A DNA stretch of 64,000 nucleotides from Rhynchospora pubera (Eukaryota; Streptophyta; Magnoliopsida; Poales; Cyperaceae): contig CM051460.1 in assembly GCA_028095005.1 (NCBI GenBank), positions 292,133,074-292,197,073 of the forward strand, in the 5' to 3' direction. Position numbers and translations under genes: made by a program. Below the pieces are notes generated by a model. It saw nothing but the letters and a program-made list of their open reading frames with translations. It ran no database searches and was not told the origin of the DNA. Within the stretch, counting starts at the first letter, position 1, and each line of letters starts with the position of its first letter. This document shows positions 1 to 13,865 of this stretch, piece after piece.

Positions 1-2216
1 GTGGATCTGATGTGGCCTGCTGACGTGTCGACGGGCTGGCGGCTCTTGTTTGATCTGTGTACAGGTTGCTGACAGGAATACGACCCGTCACACGAGGTTT
101 GGCCGTAGGGGATTGTTTGTGGAGACGGATTTCATCTCTTTCAAACCCGATAGAGGTGATTTTTGCAGTTTAGTCCCCGAAAATTTGCCGGTCAAATTGC
201 GGCGACTCCAGCCACCATTTTGGTTGAGGTTTGTCCCGTTGGAATCATGAGACTGAGGAAAACACATTGATATAATTTGTTGGAGCCATGGAGGATTGTG
301 CTGCCTGTTAGAACCAGAGAAAGCTTGGGCCGCCATTAATGGCGTTTGGAGCTCTCAGATCATATATATCCTGTGCCTATATAGAAATTCAGTTCCTATT
401 TAAGTTCTGTTTCAAATATTTAACATGTCAGCACATAATGACGAAGGACCCATAAATTTCATTCTAGCTCAAGTTAAGAGCTGCTTTTCTCTGCTTAGTG
501 CGTTGATGTTTTAGTTAGATTTTCTTTTCTTTTATTTTATTTTGTTTTATTTTGCTTTATTTTGTTTAGCCACTGGCTAACAACTTGTTGTCGCGGCTTT
601 TTCGTCATTCCCTCGAAGAATAGAATTTGGGATTTCTCGAGAAATGGGAACATAGCCTTGTATTCACCCCCTTAAGGTTCGATCTCAGTTCGAGTATCTC
701 TTTACGACAAGAGAACCAAAACACGAGTCGCTTCTTAAAGAGGTTTGTTGATTTCGTGGGTCCTTTCTTTCCAGTAGGCGCAAGCCCCTACTGTTAATTA
801 CACCGTGATCGCTCACGAGAACCTCTGATTAAGGGATTTGAAGAATTTTATGTAAAGGCTAGGGAAATCGTTTGTTTTATGTTTATTTTGGGTTTATTTC
901 TTTTGGTTTAAACCGAGCTCGATTGGTATACCAAACCTAATTAACGGGACCCAATTGAGGACATTTTGATCTGCTGAAGAGTTTTCATTCTTGAAATGGA
1001 GAGGTTCCGGTTCTGTCTTTGGATTTCGTGTTTCGACTTTTAACTTCTTAAGTTTCTCTTTGGGTTTTACAATTTCCACGATCTCTTTTTATTTTTATTT
1101 TTAATTTTAGACTTTTGGAATATCTTTTTATATTTTTAGTTATGTTTTTTTGTTTGAAAATACTTGATATCAAATATATTTCTTTTAAAATCTCAATATC
1201 TATTTTTGAAAACTTGCCAAGAGAGTTTAATTGAGTTTTAAAATCATTTTGGAATTTTACAAAATTTATTTATTATCCTTTTAGAATTTTATAAAATTTA
1301 TTTAATATTAAAAATACTTCAAAAATAGAAATACTCAATAATTTGACAAATTTTTGTATCAATATATCAGTGGATTTGGTTTATTTGGTTTTTTAGAAAT
1401 TTATGGATATTTTATTTGAATTTTTCTGAGTTTTCTACTATTTTTAATGAATTTTTGAAGTTCTTGCTTATTTGTAATTTTCTTATTGGTCCACGTCAAC
1501 TAGGGAGACTGAGTTGGCGCTGACTGGGCTTGACGTGGCTTGCTGAGGAGGCATGGACGTTGACTAGTCTGACTTGAGTCATGTAGCGGGTTGTAGTCAT
1601 GAAAGTGACCCGCCAGAGGTGATTTTGCTGCAGCAGACCAAAGGAAGAGTCGGGTTTAAACCCATCTTCTCCGACTGGCAACGGCACTTTTGCAGAAAAG
1701 CCCTTCGACTTGCGCCGACGAAATTGCGGAGCTTCTGACAACCATTTCGATTGAGAGTTGTCTTGTTGGGATCGTGAAGTAGAGGAGATCACAGCGGTAC
1801 AATAAATTGGAGCTATGGAGCCTTGTTCTGCCCTGTGGGACCTGAGGAGTCTCGGCCCTCCATTAATGGTGTTCGAACCTTTACACTTCCTTTTCTTTGC
1901 CAGAGGTAGATTGTACTCATCCATGGAAGTGTGTAGAAGATAATGGTGAGGTCAATTTTGTATGGGAGAGCTTGGAGAGGGGTGTACTGGACTGAGGTGG
2001 CGCGGCCTCAAATTGGACAGAACTGAGCTCAATTGATGGGGCCCACACGATCATCTTCTTGTACCAGCAATGGGTTGAATAGATCCGGGAGGTCAAATAT
2101 ACCATGATCATATCTTTGTTTCGGCTTGAAGCACCATGATTTAATGTGAGAGGCATTGAGGCAGAAGGGTATATTTTCTCCATACTTGTTCAACTTTCCA
2201 TTTTGCATGTAAGTCA
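1..2216. repeat. Two diverged copies of a repeat-like segment, no gene
   Basis: No reading frame here looks coding. The stretch at about 20-345 and the stretch at about 1480-1890 resemble each other along their length. Both contain a 'gtgattttgc' block, then a GC-richer block ending in a 'gcggcgactcc' / 'gcggagcttct' region, then 'ttgggatcgtga' or 'ttggaatcatga', and both end in a conserved ccattaatgg palindrome. They are about 1.5 kb apart in the same orientation, as in a decayed retroelement leader or an old tandem duplication. The DNA between them (about 600-860) is GC-richer and unassigned; the rest is T-rich filler. Confidence 0.4.
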
Positions 2217-5200
2217 ATTTACAGCAGAACAGTTTGATTTGATACCCAATTTAGGTTGAATTGAATTGGTTTTATGTGTTCCAATTGACACCAGGTGCAA
2301 GAGTAAACAGTTTAGCATCTTTCACAATTCATACTTTTCATTTTTATGCTCACTTGACACTGTTTTTTTAATAATTTTGCTTTGAGCTGCATTAATTGCA
2401 GGAAAACTACCTGCATCAGTCACAACAAACTGTAAGAAGTGTATTTAACGCTTTTTTTGAAAGATCTAGAATTTGAAAAATAACACATTTTTTTATTTCA
2501 TAAAATAACCTTGCTACTTTCATTAATGTGTATAAAATCATATCAAATTCTAAGAATTGTTTCCTGCTGTTCAAGAGATCAAGTACCTGCTGTCCAAGTA
2601 TATATTTTTTTATTTGTATGCAAATAAGACCCCACATTATTATGTATTTCATTTCTGGCTAGATTTTTTTATATTTATGTATTTATGTGCTTTTAGCTTC
2701 AACCATGGGGTGATAACCCAGAACATGAAGAATTTAAGCTGTGTTATTCATTCCAAACCTAAAACTTTAAGCAATTTTCATAAGAAAGGGTCTGGTTGGG
2801 ATTTGACATGACTTCACCATTCTTAATGATATTTTTGGATTGTTAATGACTTGAACATGGCTAGGCCAGAGCCAGTGCTCTGGACCTATGCCAAGTCGAG
2901 GTGATACTGCCATGAGAGGCTAAAGCTGGGCTAAAGACCTCTACATGGCAGCCATGGTGCCTTTTATATTGGACATAAGAATACTCCATGAAGCGAAGAG
3001 CTAGGCTCTAAACCCTCATGAAGCATCTCTCTTTGATTCATCCAATGGCCATGACTGATGCTACGCTTCAGATCATGGCTCAAAGGAGCTGTATTTAAAT
3101 GGCTCGAGCACACCATTGTTTTGGTGGCTGAGCTAAAGAAAGAGAAGAAACAAAGCAGCGAAACAATGGATTGACACTTCAAATTGATTTATTTGACCTT
3201 CACACAGAGAATTACGAACTTATTTCACTCAATTTCACCTCTTTTCTTTTCTTTACAAAGTGTTCGACGAAATGTCTCTCTCCTCTCTCTCTATTCTAAC
3301 AGAGTTTCTGTCTGGCTTTTTAGCTTGGGGGAGGTATGGAGACGTGTGGAGGCCTCTTGTTTCCTTTGAATTGAGCCCTTATATAGGCGTTTGATTAGGG
3401 CAACACCTTGAATCCGAGAGCAATTCCCCTCCTTTGATCTCCATCCAGTGGCTGTCATAGTTGCGTGGGAGCTAGGCTACTTTTCCGTGGTGTGTGGAGA
3501 GGCCACGTCGCCGCCGTAAATTCGCAGAAAGAGAGCACCTTCTTCCTTCTCCCATTTTTATTTTACGGTTTCACCATGGCGCGATTTTCACCCAGCGTCT
3601 CTCTCTCTTTTCCGTTGGAGAAGAGGACTCTTCAATCGGGCCCCACTAGTAAGAGTTAATGAGAGAGGGCAAGATGGGTGAGTCGGGTCTACGGTGCACC
3701 AATGGAAATTCAAGAAGAATACAAAGTCTTTGGTGCATGAACCATGTACACTCAAGACCAAATAGGGTATGGTAATTTTCTGGAGAGGGCAGCGACATTT
3801 CTGGCCACCCTTGGATCCGCTCCAACGGTTGGACGCGCCACCTTTTTCAATTTTTCTGGGATTTTCATTTGATTTTCCCAATTTCCTTTTTATTTCCTTA
3901 AGGCTGAACCAAAATAAATTATTTAGGGACCTTCCCATGGGTATTTTTGGATAAATTTTATGGGTAGGCTTAGAAAAATATAAGGAATTTAATGGTTCAA
4001 CTGGTTTTGCTAAATTCCTCATAGAATTATTTTGGTAATTTTGTGAAGTTTTTGTGGGTTTGTTTGCAAATTTTGGAATTTGTGTGGGCATTTTTGGTAT
4101 TTAAAAGTTATGATAAATCATCATAATTCTTAAGGGATTTTTGGGTAAATTTTGAGGATTTTTGGAGTTTGTTTGATATTTTTCGTAATTTGGTTTTGAT
4201 TTTTGGCAATCTGGGAATTTGGTTTTCGCTGCTTTACTTCTGGTTTTCGCAATTTGGTTTTTATTTGTTTGGTTTTGAGGGTTTAATTTTTAGGGTCAAC
4301 ACTTGTAAGAGCTGCTTTCTCTAATACTCCATTTTCTGCCAGGAGGGTTATTATTTTCTCTATTTTCTCTGTGCCATAATGAATCTTGACAAAATTTTAA
4401 TTGGCAGGATCAGATACTTCAAGATTACTGTCCGTAAGCCAGGCTGCAAAATCAACAATTGTTTATTTCAGAATTACGATTAATGGCAAGGAAAAAGGTC
4501 TATCTCTTTCTAATAGTTTCGTCATAGTCATACTCCAGAGTCCAGACAATGATTTTCTTGAATTATTCATAAAGGTCTATTCTATAATCTAGGGTGGAGA
4601 TTTATTGTGTGTATATTTATTTAAAATATGTGTATGTATATAGAATTAAAATTATTTTTAATTATTAGTATATATGATAATTCAAGACTTTAAAAAAGCA
4701 TTTTATCTTACTGAAATTGAACCATAAAGTAACAATGGAAGTAGACATTTTATTGCCAAACTTTTGTTAACTACAAAATGCTTTATAGTTACTTACTGTT
4801 GTTTCCCTTTAATTTTCTGTTGTAGTACAAATTTTTAATTAGAGAGCATTTCAATGGTTATATATGAAGAGAGTGGAAAAGCACCTCAAATTTCAGTGCA
4901 AGACCAAACAGTATGAAAATGTTGTTAGGACACGTTTTCATTTTTGGTGTTGATAAGATATTGGATACCAATAATTCAATTAGTTTCAGTGAGATATTTT
5001 CTCTTTCCAGTTGTTTCAGTGCAACAGTTTCTAATTATGGTGATACATGCATTTATATTTTGTAGTTGTATTTTCTCTGAGATAATTTATGACAACAATT
5101 AATTTCTATTAGTTTCGAAATAAACTAATATGCGCACAGTCTAGGTACAATGAAGCTACTGAGTTGGTAGGTATTGAATCTCCACATGACCTCAGTTCCA

Positions 5201-5579
5201 AATTTTAGGAAAACAAGGTTTATCTGCGGGAACAAACATGGTGAAATATCGTTGGAACAAAAATGACGAAATATTGCTGGAACAAACATAATAAACAAGG
5301 TTTCTTATTGAATAATTAACAAAGTATAATATAACAAGAAACACTAGTCACGGCTTCGCCTGGATAATTAAGAAACATAGTTAATTATAAAATATATATA
5401 TATATACGCATAGGAAAATATTTGAGTGTTTTCTGTAAAATGGAAACAATATATTAATTTCAACAATGAGAATTTTAGTGCACAGATATTAAGTAAAATA
5501 AAATATTATAAATTAAGAAATGTTGAATCCATATCGTTATTCTTCATCATATATATGAGATTTCACAAGAGATATTCAT
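2217..5579. other. Intergenic DNA without a recognisable gene
   Basis: The longest open frames are below 170 codons and match no family I know. The stretch 3000-3960 is less AT-rich and could be the remains of a 5' gene region, but no domain can be read. At 5210-5300 there is a short imperfect tandem repeat around 'ggaacaaa.atg.cgaaatat'. No retroelement termini or terminal inverted repeats were found. Confidence 0.4.
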
Positions 5580-6200
5580 AAAACAATTTATGTGTGGCGC
5601 CCAGTGGCTGAGTAATTTTAGTATGAGGAAATTGAAATTTGTTGCATAAGTCGTAGTTAGTTAGAATTTCACTAGTGACATTTTCACAGCTAGTCAGCTA
5701 TTTACCTCAAATAACAACATAAAATAGCTTGACCGCTTGCAACAATCAATAAATTTTCTCGCTGTCATAGACTATGATGTAGTATTAGCCAATTGCATTC
5801 AGCACCACCACAAACATTAATATTACTAGTCAATTGCATTCAGCACAACCACAACATTAATAGTATTAGTCAGTTGCATTCAGCACAACCACAACATTAT
5901 ATGATTTCTTTTTCGTTCATGCTGGTCTAGATATATGCCCTGTTCTCTCTACAATGTCGTTGTTTTGTTTGCTTCCCAACAAGTACTATAGTAAAAGGAT
6001 TTTAGTGGGTGACTAACCTGTAGGAGTGGGAACAGGTAAAGATGACTATTTTCGTAAATTCCATGAGTTAATTTTTGTAATGGTCTAATTGTTACTTAAG
6101 TCTTTTTTATAATTTATTTCCTATTCTTTTAGCCTAAATATTTTAGAGATAAGTTTAATTTTTTTTTCCCAACAATGTACCGATTTCGAGTAAATTGCTC
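5580..6200 (+). pseudogene. Decayed copy of the receptor-kinase promoter region
   Basis: This segment is homologous, in the same order, to the DNA upstream of the lectin receptor kinase gene (about 53260-53720). Shared blocks include 'tttctcgctgtcat', 'gatgta.tattagccaattgcatt' versus 'gatgta.gattattcaactgcatt', 'ttcgttcatgct.gtctaga', the stretch ending 'gtaggattgg' or 'gtaggagtggg', and near the end 'tcgagtaaattg' versus 'tcgagtagattg'. A CAATTGCATTCAGCAC-type unit is repeated three times here (about 5790-5895). No coding exon follows: the homology runs into the CACTA terminus at 6201. It is inferred to be what remains of a second, lost kinase copy. Confidence 0.65.
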
Positions 6201-6545
6201 CACTACCAGAATTTCATTTTATTGCGTCGCAGTACCAACGTGTTAGCATCCCTCAATCAAATAGGAACGCAAAAAGAAAAAAGCGGGCTTGAGGACTTTT
6301 AAGCTGTGTCGGTAGTCCGACGGATATTAGTTAGGACGCAACAACCCTCTATCTAGAGACGCTCTCTAGTTCTCTGTAGGGACGCGAATATGCTGAATGT
6401 AATTCGCGTCGGTATACTGACACATATCAATAGGGACGCGTATTAGTTAGGATGCATAACTTTCGAACAGAGACGCAAATTATTTTTCTTATAGTCGCGC
6501 GTAATTGGAGTCGCTAGTTGTCACATATCAATACAGACTCTAATA
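6201..6545. repeat. CACTA left subterminal repeat cluster
   Basis: About seven spaced copies of a 'rrgacgc' core (as in tagggacgcg, gttaggacgca, cagagacgca) lie here, with 'cacatatcaata' recurring between them. Such clusters are the usual binding sites for the accessory transposase (TnpA type) in CACTA elements. Copies of related cores occur in the last 340 bases of the right end. Confidence 0.6.
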
Positions 6546-8278
6546 AAGAAATTACTAAGTTTTTTAAATTAAAATTACTTGGTGGTTTAATGTGTTAGAA
6601 TATCGACGCATATATGGATCAATATTTGGTAAACATTGCTTCGTTTTCTTATTTGTACCAATTTCAATTTCAGTACATTTGTTTTTTGTTGTGTACCAAT
6701 TTCAATTAACAACTCAAGTTCAAATCCGACCTAATTTTAAATTCAAAGTTTAAATGATTGATCCATACCGTTTTATGAGATTTTCATATTGAAGTTTCAT
6801 AGTAGATTAATGATTGGAAATACACTAAAAATTACTTAAATGAAGTTTGTGCCAATAATTTCTCTATAATTATAGTAATTAAAAAATTATTACTCTCACA
6901 TATGCTAGTATAATTAAATATTTTCAAAATATCCTCATTGGATTATAAAAAATATTTTAGCGCCATCTCGTGATGGAGTTTAATCTCAATAGAAGTCAAC
7001 AAAAAAATGTCAAAAAGTTAGTCTGATGCATCAGCAATGTATGAGTAACAGTAATATTTATTTGTTAATCGTTTCCCTCCTTTTTGATAGCGCCAAAAAT
7101 CAATTATATGAAATTTTATTCCCTCCATTTTGACAGCTCATTTTGTTGGTGGGTAAGGGTCCCACATGCACGAAGCCAATGTTTTGCTTTATCTTTGATT
7201 TTTTTTCTGCCCTCCAATTCATTATTACTGGACAGAATAGTACATCCCAATTTAATATGTTTTCTATTAAAATTAATAGGATGTTGTCAATTGAAAGTTT
7301 GAAATTGAGGGGAACGAAGGATTTTATCTTTAATGTGACTACACGCGGAGATGGAAATGACGTGTTTCTCGCAAAAAATAGAATAACAATTTTTCCGATC
7401 TATTTCTCAAGAAATAATCAATCGAGAATTCGAGATGGACACGTGGTGCTGCTCGGTTGGTTCAGTTTGTTGTCTCATGAATTCTATCCATGGATCCGTG
7501 ACTTGTAATTAATCTAGGTCGTTAATTGAAATCAGCGACAAAAATTAAATATATAATTATATGATTGTAGAAAAAAAAATATATAATAATATAGATATTT
7601 AGATTGTTCCCAAGTGGCATCAGCGAAAGGTATAATTTCTGAGTTACACGCGTACCAAACTTTATTCAATATAAACAAAAAGATATATTCTGGTTGTAGA
7701 TACTATTCTCATGTCAAAAAAAATACTATATTTAAATTTTAGTGTACCATGTGACAAGTTTATAAAAACAACTCATCAAATTAAATTATTTTTATGACCT
7801 AAGAAAACTAATTGTCGTGCTTCTTTTTTATGCTGAATTAAATATTTAGTCAATATGATTCTATTAGTTAGTTTGATAAATTGAAATGAAATTGTAAATA
7901 CTGATTTGGCTCCGCCAAAATTGTGCGCCTCGACCAAAATCAATTGTCGCGACTCTTTTTTATGCTGCCGCTACCAACCGTCCCCTTTAATAGAAATTGA
8001 ATAATCCAAAGCCAGTTATAGGAAATTGAAGGGAGGAAATAAATTGATGGTTTGTGGTGATTAATAAACCATATCTTCTTCCATGACAAGTGCAACTATC
8101 TTATTAATATGATTTCAAATAAATTAAACCTTTTTTATTTGGGGAAAAAAAAATCAATCTCGTGGATGGCCATTTCATTATAGTTGCCGGACTTTCTTTT
8201 TGGTGCATATACAGAAAAAGCAACATCCAAAATAAAAAAAAAAGCCTAAAACCTTGAACTCAGTAAACTTTTTTAATA
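6546..8278. other. CACTA-internal DNA, nothing recognised
   Basis: AT-rich DNA with one open frame of 121 codons (7143-7508, plus) that matches no family I recognise and has no neighbouring exon signals. No transposase motif was seen. Confidence 0.4.
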
Positions 8279-10477
8279 CTAGCATATGAGCCCACCCAAT
8301 GTGTGGGCAAATTATTGGAATAATACTATTATGAGTTGACTACGGCTAAAGTGATATAAACGGAGAGCTCCGTCAATACCAACCATATCTCGATATAAAT
8401 TTTTCAAATGACTGATCAATTTTAGTATCGATTTTAGTATGGATTAACTTTTTATCATAACTAGGGGGATTAATCGAGCTTTGCTCGATACATGAGTTTT
8501 TACTATATTGATTTTGATTTCGTTGTTATATTATAGTTATGTATAATTCATTTATTTATATCTTTTAATTGTATAATTCAGTTTATTTAATTAAAGAAAC
8601 TCTTAAGTTTTTTTTTAAATTTTGTGGGTGGTTGTAAAATGATGGCCAAAGACGTTATGTTTTAACAATATTAATATGATTTTGGTTAAATTAGAAGTAA
8701 AAGTGATTAACTCGCCAAATGATCAAACTTCATAATCATTTGAAATTGAAAAGATTAACCATTTAGCATCCAAATTAATGGTTATGATTGGTATATATTG
8801 AATCTAACTATGCACCAAAGCAGAACAAATGGAAGTAATCTCCTCACATAATTAACACTTTTTGATCTTTCTGCTGATACTGGTCCTTATCGGTACGAAT
8901 ATGTTCCAAAGCAAGGTTGTAAATCCGTATCAGTATATAGATTGTATATGAGCTAATACCACCTCCTCTTGTATTGCTAGATCTACAATAGTACTACATA
9001 AAAAATTATATTTGTCAGATTATTAGAGAATATCGTGGTTACAAAGCGTGTCACATTTAAATGGAGCTTGCTAGCATATATTTTGAAATATGCCGCTGGT
9101 ATAAAATTGGTAAGGGGCAAAACATGAATGTAAAATATTTTGAAATATAAACAGGGGCAAAAAGGATAAGAACTATTACATTGGCATACATTTGTGCAGA
9201 ATTACCAGGATGGGATCGATCATGGGACCTTGAAAGCTCTAAATCAATAATTTTTTAAAATTCTTATTTGAAAACCTCAAACTGTCCAGCTAAAATACTA
9301 TAAATTATTTATAATTAAACTAAAATGCAATACACCATCTAATTGAATTTTTTCAATTAATTTGTCCATGTATAGAGAATTTGAACATAATCTAAAAAAA
9401 GATTTGTATTTTGGAACAACGGAGAATCCTGATGAAAGAGAAGTACATTGCGTCATTACCAGATAAAAGTAATTAGATATAATAAAAGTCATGCACCAAA
9501 AAGTAATTAGATTTAACAAAAGTCGTCCAGAAAATAAAAATTGTAGAATAATAGTTGCAACAATTTTCTTTCGTCATTTCAGCATTGGGTTGAGATAGCA
9601 GAAGAGTCATCGACTTCAGTAGGTGCAGTTTGAGAAAAAAAAATACCTGATAAAATGTGATGGATATAATTGAGAAATAGGGTAAGGGCGAAGAAAATGG
9701 TAAGGTTGGAGACAACATCAACAACTTCAGGATTGTTACTGAAGGGAACCTCATACACATCCCTTACAGGCTTACAGCCAAAAAAAGTATAAAAAAGAAA
9801 TTTTTCTGTTTCACTGTAGACATGAAAACCACCAAAATTGAAAACTGGGCTGCTCTCAGTCTCCCTGCTCCTAGTTCATTTGATATGCTTACACTACCAT
9901 GTGTTCAGTTTTGCGTTAGAAGTAAGGTTTGTGAAAAAATTGAGAAAGTATATCATAATAACTGAATCGCAATAGAAAAAAAATCGATACCTGATGAAAG
10001 CTTTGAAGCCCAAGAAAACGTCTTCTGCCGCCCACCCAGATAAATTCATACTTACAATAATAGATCGTCAAAAAGATACGCAATTGCTCTTTTGTCAAAA
10101 ATATGCAGTCACGATTTGAGACAATTTAAAATATGGTAACAATGGTTCTTGATGTTTAAGTTGCACTAAAGAAATTAAATAAGAAAAGAGTACAAAAGAA
10201 TATCAAACAAAAGGCATGAGAGTTGGTAACTCAGCAGTTCTGGTAATCGGTACCAGACTGAAGGAAAAAGGAATCATAAAGAGGATACATAAATACTCTG
10301 TTGTATCTATGTGGAACAAAGTCACTAACTAATTGAATATTGTGATTGCTCTTTACAGCAAGCAAACTGGTAAAAAAGAAAGATACCTTCATCGCTATGA
10401 GTCTGAGCTAAGACATCGATCGTCACACCTACTGATGCAGCGCATAAAGCTCTTCCTCCTCTCCTCTTGTTAATCTT

Positions 10478-10681
10478 CTAATCATGCCTATTATTGCCTA
10501 TGTGCGCAAGTAAGGAATTTTTTTTTTTTTTTGGACAAGCCAGGTAGCAGCTACCAAGCAGAGTTAATTCAAGTAAGGAATTGTTAAAATACAAATTTTT
10601 CAAGTTCGGATAGGTAGCATCAATAATAGCTTGTACTGCATCATCTCTTGGGTCTATCAACAGATCAAAACTGAACACCAT
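10478..10681 (-). pseudogene. Remnant of Helitron Pif1-like helicase
   Basis: The minus-strand frame contains DLLIDPRDDAVQAIIDATYPNL. This matches the C-terminal part of the RepHel helicase of plant Helitrons, where a DDAV..II...YPNL block precedes the conserved ERAILTPTN region. The conserved continuation is missing, and a 50-bp retroposed insertion (10520-10569) breaks the frame soon afterwards. About 25 residues are recognisable out of a helicase normally several hundred residues long. It lies on the same strand as the surrounding Helitron, as expected. A short tandem duplication (about 10665-10770, repeating the 'aaactgaacaccattta' block) lies at its 5' side. The assignment rests on one motif. 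Confidence 0.55.
10520..10569 (-). mobile_element. Short retroposed fragment with poly(A) and 13-bp TSD
   Basis: A 50-bp insertion is flanked by the perfect direct repeat caagtaaggaatt (10507-10519 and 10570-10582). On the minus strand it ends in an A-run. A target duplication of this length with an A-tail is the mark of LINE-driven insertion, so this is a strongly 5'-truncated LINE or SINE copy. It sits inside the decayed Helitron helicase. Confidence 0.7.
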
Positions 10682-13600
10682 TTAATGATATAATTAGGAT
10701 TTTATGACAGAATGTAATGGCATATCCTTTACAGGTTTGTAATTTCAAAACTGAACACCATTTAAAATTTTATGACGAATTTTCTGAAATACAAATGAAA
10801 GAGAGCTGAAATAGAACAAATTTGATTCCTGCTGATAACACCACAGAAATTAAGTACAAAATACAATATTATCAATATCGTATCATATAAATTCAATATA
10901 ATATTTAAAATAACTTTAAAAATATATTTGGGACAATCTAATTACAAAAATCATCCTATACGAATCAATAGATTTGCTCCACCACTAATCAATTGAATGA
11001 TTAGAAATATAATGCGACATGATTTCACTAAAAAATTCAGTACTAAAACTATAAAACTTGCAATAATACAAAAGGGAGAAGCGATAAGACCATAGATTAA
11101 TTTTAAATCTAAATTTCAAAAAAGATTGGTAAAATAAAACAAAGGAACTAAACAAAATTAACAAAACAGTTAGTACAACGTAGCATAGGTACCTACCTCT
11201 CTAGAAAATTCGAAAGGGAAATCCATCGGTAGGAGGGACATCGGTAAGAGAGAGCAAACCTCAGTGAAGAAACAGACAGGAAGTAGGAAGGGGATCAGAC
11301 CTGCAATAAGACACCCCTTCCCTCTCGCTCCACAATAAAGGCATGGCGATGGTTGCTTGTATGGACAGATGCGACGTGGACATCTATCGAAAGCATCTAG
11401 TTAAGGAGAGCGAAAAAGTAGATCTGATGCGGCAGAGCGACGGCTGGCGAGACGATGACGATTGACGAAGAGGATCAGCGCAATAGGCAATTAGGCATAC
11501 TTAAACTATTATTTCTTACAGAGATGAAGGTCAGGGGTCGCAAAAATGAAAGCAAAAAAGTTGCGCTGCCTAATATTTGTCAATCGCTGAATCGGGTCAG
11601 TTACATATCGATATTATTCGTTACACGAACATTCACACAGTTTAACGTTGCAGAATTAAAATAATTTAATCCCACAACCCAACGAAATGAGAACTAATTG
11701 CCGTGTCGGACCAGATTTAACAACAGAATAATCGCGGACTCCCACGTTTCTTTATTTATAATACTGATACCAAAAAGATTGAAAATAATATTGTTGTAAA
11801 TGAATCTCAATCCATATACATTGCTTCCCTGTACCGACTGACAAATCAACTACAAGAACTTTACTGCAAGATTCTTAAGAAACCTATCACACATTGCTTC
11901 CCTGTACCGACTTACCCAACAACTTCAGACGTGAGAATCATAGTTAAATAGAGAACACTGAAATACATAACTCTAATAGTAAAAAGCCAGAAAACAAATA
12001 ATAGCGACATGAGCCTCTGCCATCGTCTGGCACCATGATTCTCTGGCGACCACTTGCAAATCATGGAACTTCCCCAACAATGGTCTGAACCATTTATCTT
12101 CGTATCATATTTTCCTAAAACACCATGTCGTCTTATTGTTTGCAGTTGAGGCTGTGAGAAGTTGAACTCTAGAGATCTATTGGTGGTTTCTTCTTCTTAA
12201 ATTTCATCAGATGGAGTTGATCTCCTAGCATTAGCTTCTATGTGGCATGAGCCGTGAAGCTTCCTCCTAGTTAAGATCAAAATTAATGACATGTTTTACA
12301 TGAGACAAATATAAGATCAAAATTATGCCCATGTTCCAGTAAATAACAAGATTAATATTCCTGTTGAATTCCATCTCGAACCCAAGTAAATAAAATATCT
12401 GAACAAAAAGTTGGTTGAGAACTTGAGATGGATCCCAACATAAAAATAAAAATAAAAATTAAAAATTAAAGAGAGATGGAGTGTCCAGGACCACCTTAAA
12501 AAGCAAGCAAAGCTTAAAATTTAACATAAATTTCATCAAATAGAAAAAAAAATAATAAATACAAAGAAAAATAAAATTGAGATAGCCTTCAGTGTTAATG
12601 TTCAGAGAGAGGCTCTTCTCTCCTGACACTGTTCAAAAGGTGACAATGGATCCATCTCAAGTAGTGCATCCTTGATTCCTTATGTAATATAACTCCTAAA
12701 AATGTAACGCCAGTCCATAGCATACATACCTTTAATCTCCACCCCCCCCCCAACAAACAAAAAAAAAAAATCAACGTTGCTTTTATATTGTGCAACAGTG
12801 CATGAAACACAATCTGGCATCTTTGGGAGATTCAAAATTGGTGTCATGCATTATTACTTGGAGTTACAAGGGCATACCCTATGATATTTCATGAAGTCCA
12901 AGGAAATTTAAGAAATTTTCCCAACAAAATGAGTATAAGAAAAAAAATTTTAAATTTGAACCTTCATAGCAGATCTCTGAGGAGACTCTTCATGATCTAA
13001 GAAAAACTTTAATTATGTAATTATAATTAAAATTAAAATGTAAAAGACTACATATAAACACAATTACGAGCAGCTACATAAAAAAAATAGAAATAACTGT
13101 AGTTACAATTTACAAAGAAAAGGTTCTTACCAAATTCTGACAGCAGATCAGTGTGACTACACAAAAGAAAGAAGACAAAATTAATTATAAGTAAATTGCC
13201 CACAATTTGTATATTGTTGGAACACAAATCAAGATAATGATTATTTATGTATTTTATCTAAAATCCGCATCTATATTTTACAATCCAAACCCAACACCCT
13301 TTCTTCCAAGAACGATTATTTCTAATGAATGATCTGACAAATACTGTCAATAATCGATAAGGGAAATGAACGATTATTTCTAAAGAAATCGAGAAAAATA
13401 AGGGAAAAGAATGAAGAGACAAATTATCAAACACCTGACGACATGTGGAGCATATGGAGAAGAGAGACCTCACGTAGAGTGGTAGGTGGGACCCCCTGTC
13501 ATCCTCAGGAAGCCTCTTTTTCTTCAAGGCCATGATCTTCTCAGTGACTTTCTCGTAGGTTCCCTCTCTGATCCCAAATTTTTCATTCAGATCTATTGCT

Positions 13601-13865
13601 CGGGTTGACAATGTTGGAGAGAAAAAATTGCTTCTCCAATTTCAGCAGAAAATCGGAGAGTAAAAAACCTAGAGAAAAAGAAGGGAGCGGCGCAGCAGTG
13701 GAAATGAGGAAAGATATCCCGTTCTCAATTTGTCTAACATGGCAAGACATCTTGCAAGATCTGAGTATTAATGAAAGATATCGCTAGGAAAAAAGAATCT
13801 TGCCAGACATCGCTGGAGAACTAAAATCCTAGAGCAGAGCGTACAAAATAACGTAAAAATAAAAA

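Noticed and set aside
600..860. Integrated virus-like sequence
   Set aside because: Only a base-composition change; no viral reading frame or motif could be read.
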